From positions 248,001 through 312,000 of the forward strand of contig NZ_CP016450.1 of assembly GCF_001713395.1 (NCBI RefSeq): DNA of 64,000 nucleotides. Reading direction: 5' to 3'. Of the stretch, positions 61,594 to 64,000 are shown one piece after another. The notes under the pieces are model-generated. The model saw only the letters and a list, made by a program, of their open reading frames with translations. It was not told the DNA's origin and did not search any database. Source of the stretch: Sinorhizobium sp. RAC02. Its GTDB lineage: Bacteria > Pseudomonadota > Alphaproteobacteria > Rhizobiales > Rhizobiaceae. Positions within the stretch are counted from its first letter, which is position 1. Each line of letters starts with the position of its first letter. The position numbers and the translations under genes were made by a program.

Positions 61594-62459
61594 GCGTCTC
61601 CATCGTCGGAAGAGCGGAAGAGGCGGTCGAGGATGATCGCCAGGATCACGATACAGAGACCGGCCTCGAAGCCCATGGAGATGTTCACGGTGTTGAGCGC
61701 ACGGACCACCGGAACGCCAAGACCCTTGGCGCCGACGAGGGCGGCGATGACCACCATCGAGAGCGAAAGCATGATGGTCTGGGTGAGACCCGCCATGATC
61801 TGGGGCGTCGCGAAGGGCAGTTCCACCTTTCGCAGCACCTGGCTTGGCGTCGCGCCGAAGGCCTGGGCCGCTTCGACCAGCGAAGGCGGCGTCGAAATGA
61901 TGCCGAGGCGGGTGAGGCGGATCGGCGCGGGGATAGCGAAGATCACCGTTGCGATCAGGCCGGGCACCATGCCCAGGCCGAAGAGAATGAGCGCCGGGAT
62001 CAGATAGACGAAGGTCGGGATCGTCTGCATGAGATCGAGGATCGGCCGCAGGATCGAGTAGAACCACGGCCGGCGCGCGGCGGCGATGCCGAGCGGCACG
62101 CCGACGACCATGCTGACGCCGGTCGCCGCCAGCACGAGCGCCAGCGTCTCCGTCGTTTCTTTCCAGTAGCCCTGGTTCACGATGAGCAGCAGGCCGAGGA
62201 AGGTGAAGACCGCGACGCCGATCGAGCGGCGGAAATACCAGCTCGCGCCCGTGACGAGCAGGATGAGCGCTATCGCATAACCGAACTTGCCGCCGGCACT
62301 GGAGAAGGGGCCTTGCAGCACGAAGAGCACGGCATCGATGCCGGCCTGCAGGAAGACCTTGAGGAAATCGAACAGTCCCTTGCCATTCGTCGTCAGCCAG
62401 CTGACGGCTTCCTTGGCGATCGGACCGATCGGAATTTTTGAGACGGTAAGCCAATCCAC
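61590..62459 (-). CDS. choW: Choline ABC transporter permease
   Basis: 289 aa. Six to seven membrane helices; binding-protein-dependent permease with EAA loop IISTPPSLVEAAQAFGATPSQVLRKVELPFATPQIMAGL. Part of the osmoprotectant (QAT) family. The stop overlaps the choV start. The gap to choX contains an intra-operon hairpin. Confidence 0.93.
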   Translation of the reverse strand: MDWLTVSKIPIGPIAKEAVSWLTTNGKGLFDFLKVFLQAGIDAVLFVLQGPFSSAGGKFGYAIALILLVTGASWYFRRSIGVAVFTFLGLLLIVNQGYWKETTETLALVLAATGVSMVVGVPLGIAAARRPWFYSILRPILDLMQTIPTFVYLIPALILFGLGMVPGLIATVIFAIPAPIRLTRLGIISTPPSLVEAAQAFGATPSQVLRKVELPFATPQIMAGLTQTIMLSLSMVVIAALVGAKGLGVPVVRALNTVNISMGFEAGLCIVILAIILDRLFRSSDDGDA

Positions 62460-62565
62460 GAGAGTATGTCCCTGGCTGGAGTTCGACGATGCACGCTAGA
62501 TTCGCAACACGCGGCAAGCAAGGCCGCTCGGGCCTGCTTGCTGGAATGCAGTATCCGGAGGCAAG

Positions 62566-62597
62566 AAGGGCGGGAAAGTTTCCTCCCCGCCCTTTTT
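62566..62597. terminator. Hairpin between choX and choW
   Basis: AAGGGCGGG (62566-62574) / CCCGCCCTT (62586-62594) with TTTTT on the plus strand. On the transcript of choXWV it has only a weak U tract, so it probably acts as an attenuator or 3' stabiliser that favours choX. Confidence 0.55.
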
Positions 62598-62604
62598 CGG
62601 CCTA

Positions 62605-63564
62605 TTAGAGACCGAGTGCCGTTTTCACAGCCGGCAGGGCCTCGCCGCTACCGTCCTTGGTGGTCACGCCTGCAAGCCACGGCTCGATGGCCGCAGGGTT
62701 TGCCTTGATCCATTCGGTCGCTGCCGTTTCCGGATCCTTGCCGTCGTTCAGGATCTTGCCCATGACCTGGTTTTCCATCTCCAGCGAGAACTTGAGGTTC
62801 TGCAGGAACTTGCCGACATTCGGGCATTCGGTGGTGTAGCCCTTGCGTACGTTGGTGTAGATCGTCGCGCCGCCGAAGTTCGGGCCGAAGACGTCGTCGC
62901 CGCCTGTCAGGTAGGTGAGCTTGAAGTTGGCGTTCATCGGGTGCGGCTCCCAGCCGAGGAAGACGACCGGGGTGCCTTCCTGCTCGGCGCGGGCCACTTC
63001 CGCCAGCATGCCCTGTTCGGACGATTCGACGACCTCGAAGCCCGTGAGGCCGAACTTATCGCCGGAAACCATGTCGATGATCAGGCGGTTGCCGTCATTG
63101 CCCGGCTCGATGCCGTAGATCTTGTTGCCGAGCGCGTCCTTCTGCTTGGCGATGTCGGCGAAGTCCTTGATGCCGAGTTCGGCGCCCTTGGCATTGGTCG
63201 CGAGCGTGTACTTCGCGCCCTCAAGGTTTTCGCGCACGGTCTCGACCGAGCCGTCCTCGCGGAACGGCTTGATATCGGCTTCCATGGTCGGCATCCAGTT
63301 GCCGAGGAAGACGTCGATGTCCTTGTTGCTGAGCGAGGTGTAGGTGACCGGAACGGAGAGCACGGTGGTTTCCGTTTCGTAGCCGAGGCTCTTCAGGACG
63401 ACGGTCGCGGTCGCGGTCGTGGCGGTAATGTCCGTCCAGCCAACATCCGAGAAACGGACCTTGCCACAGCTTTCCGCTTCGGCGGCCGAAACATGGGCGA
63501 CGCCAAGTGCGAGGACGGATACGGCGGCGGCAAGAAAGGTCTTCAATGGCGATGCAGTCTTCAT
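62605..63564 (-). CDS. choX: Periplasmic choline-binding protein
   Basis: 319 aa. Signal peptide TFLAAAVSVLALGVAHVSAAEA, mature start ESCGKVRFSDVGWTDITATTATATVVLKSLGYETE, which is the ChoX signature; NWMPTMEADIKPF and EPHPMNANFKLTYL follow. ChoX binds choline in an aromatic box in the periplasm. AAGGGGAG box before the ATG. First gene of choXWV. Confidence 0.94.
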   Translation of the reverse strand: MKTASPLKTFLAAAVSVLALGVAHVSAAEAESCGKVRFSDVGWTDITATTATATVVLKSLGYETETTVLSVPVTYTSLSNKDIDVFLGNWMPTMEADIKPFREDGSVETVRENLEGAKYTLATNAKGAELGIKDFADIAKQKDALGNKIYGIEPGNDGNRLIIDMVSGDKFGLTGFEVVESSEQGMLAEVARAEQEGTPVVFLGWEPHPMNANFKLTYLTGGDDVFGPNFGGATIYTNVRKGYTTECPNVGKFLQNLKFSLEMENQVMGKILNDGKDPETAATEWIKANPAAIEPWLAGVTTKDGSGEALPAVKTALGL

Positions 63565-63793
63565 TTTATAGCTCCCCTTATAACTGGTTGTTTAGCCAAT
63601 CATCAAAACGATATGCTTTCAAGCGCCTTGGCGTAACCGGAAGCTGCTGAATCGTCCAATAAATTTCGGGCCGGTTCGCAATTGTGCACATGGATGTCGC
63701 AACGGATGGGCCGCGCTGTTTTCTGTGGTTTTCCGCCCTTTCCGGCTGGAAAATTGCGCCTTCCCGCGTCATGAGGCAGGGACGGAGAAAATC
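63565..63793. other. Divergent region between choX and tdk
   Basis: 229 bases with the promoters of choX and tdk. No perfect palindrome, riboswitch or gene was found; choline-responsive BetI/ChoR-like sites could not be assigned. Confidence 0.4.
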
Positions 63794-64000
63794 ATGGCCA
63801 AGCTCTATTTCAGTTACGCGACGATGAACGCGGGCAAGTCGACATTGCTCTTGCAGGCGTCCTACAATTACCGCGAACGCGGCATGCGCACGGCGATCTT
63901 CATCGCCTCCTTCGATGATCGTGCCGGCCAGGGCCGCATCTCCTCGCGCATCGGGCTGACCTCGGATGCCATCGCCTTCGACTACACCGACGATCTCTAC
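63794..64000 (+). CDS. tdk: Thymidine kinase (5' part)
   Basis: The first 69 codons are present; the gene runs off the right edge. [36 protein letters not shown] contains the type II thymidine kinase P-loop (MNAGKST) and [16 protein letters not shown] the next conserved block. It phosphorylates thymidine for dTMP salvage. A GGAG box lies seven bases before the ATG. Confidence 0.93.
   Translation, partial: MAKLYFSYATMNAGKSTLLLQASYNYRERGMRTAIFIASFDDRAGQGRISSRIGLTSDAIAFDYTDDLY

Noticed and set aside
60550..62517. A 655-codon frame that seems to fuse a permease-like part to ChoV
   Set aside because: The N-terminal half is choW read in the wrong frame; real ChoV starts at 61593 with an ATGATGA overlap to choW.
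1..64000. tRNA, rRNA, CRISPR array, IS element or prophage
   Set aside because: No T-loop-like GGTTCRANYCC with a cloverleaf, no regular spaced repeats, no transposase, integrase or phage structural gene could be found.

Overview
The window is GC-rich, densely coded chromosomal DNA, almost certainly from Rhizobiaceae (a Sinorhizobium/Ensifer, Rhizobium or Shinella-like organism). The best indicators are a NolR-type ArsR regulator, a BacA/SbmA peptide transporter, a ChoX-ChoW-ChoV choline importer, a BdhA next to XdhC, a Host_attach protein and a non-pyrrolysine MttB homologue. I see no rRNA, tRNA, CRISPR array, insertion sequence, phage gene or origin. The sequence looks like ordinary core-plus-accessory chromosome, cut at both ends: an ATP-grasp gene on the left and tdk on the right.

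Layout. 1-13.7 kb: ATP-grasp protein (partial), EamA exporter, RhlE-type helicase, AlkC-type glycosylase, Host_attach protein, MttB homologue, a large multi-PAS hybrid histidine kinase, the two halves of MnmC as a head-to-head pair, and a PRC-barrel protein. 13.8-18.7 kb: purine-ring catabolism (puuE, uraD, allA, uraH facing guaD and puuD). 18.8-25.2 kb: GST, a short GreA-like factor, a LysR regulator, a DUF1127 microprotein, xdhC, bdhA, glpK. 25.2-32.6 kb: small proteins, then a DGPF/YCII protein with an ECF42-type sigma factor and an SRPBCC protein, then LLM oxidoreductase, map and an MFS transporter. 32.7-40.1 kb: bacA, polysaccharide deacetylase, NnrU, a YfgM-like protein with der, kdgK, LysR. 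40.3-47.7 kb: a peptide ABC-transport operon with a cytosolic beta-lactamase-fold hydrolase, a binding protein and an M20 amidohydrolase. 47.7-64 kb: a trimethylamine-dehydrogenase-like demethylase, a GH13 alpha-glucosidase, a toxin-antitoxin pair, adenine deaminase, an aldose-epimerase-like protein, a GNAT/DCC/saccharopine-dehydrogenase/DUF4166 operon, an omega-aminotransferase, nolR, hugZ, choXWV and tdk.

How the genes fit together. Purine salvage and degradation is unusually complete: adenine deaminase, guanine deaminase, XdhC (maturation of xanthine dehydrogenase), PuuD urate oxidase, UraH, UraD, PuuE and AllA; xdhAB and allantoicase are not in the window. A second theme is methylated-amine and betaine use: choline import, an MttB-family methyltransferase and a flavoprotein N-demethylase. 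A third is peptide uptake (BacA and the opp-like operon).

The most interesting signal is regulatory. The DGPF-sigma operon and the SRPBCC gene just downstream each carry the same promoter-like element, TGTCGG-N17-CGTC, with exactly the same spacer. This predicts a compact self-regulating ECF42 regulon. Other points worth a second look are the overlapping start codons of the split MnmC pair, a GreA-like factor lacking the catalytic tip, a perfect palindrome in front of nolR, and a 282-aa protein of unknown family divergent from the sigma operon.
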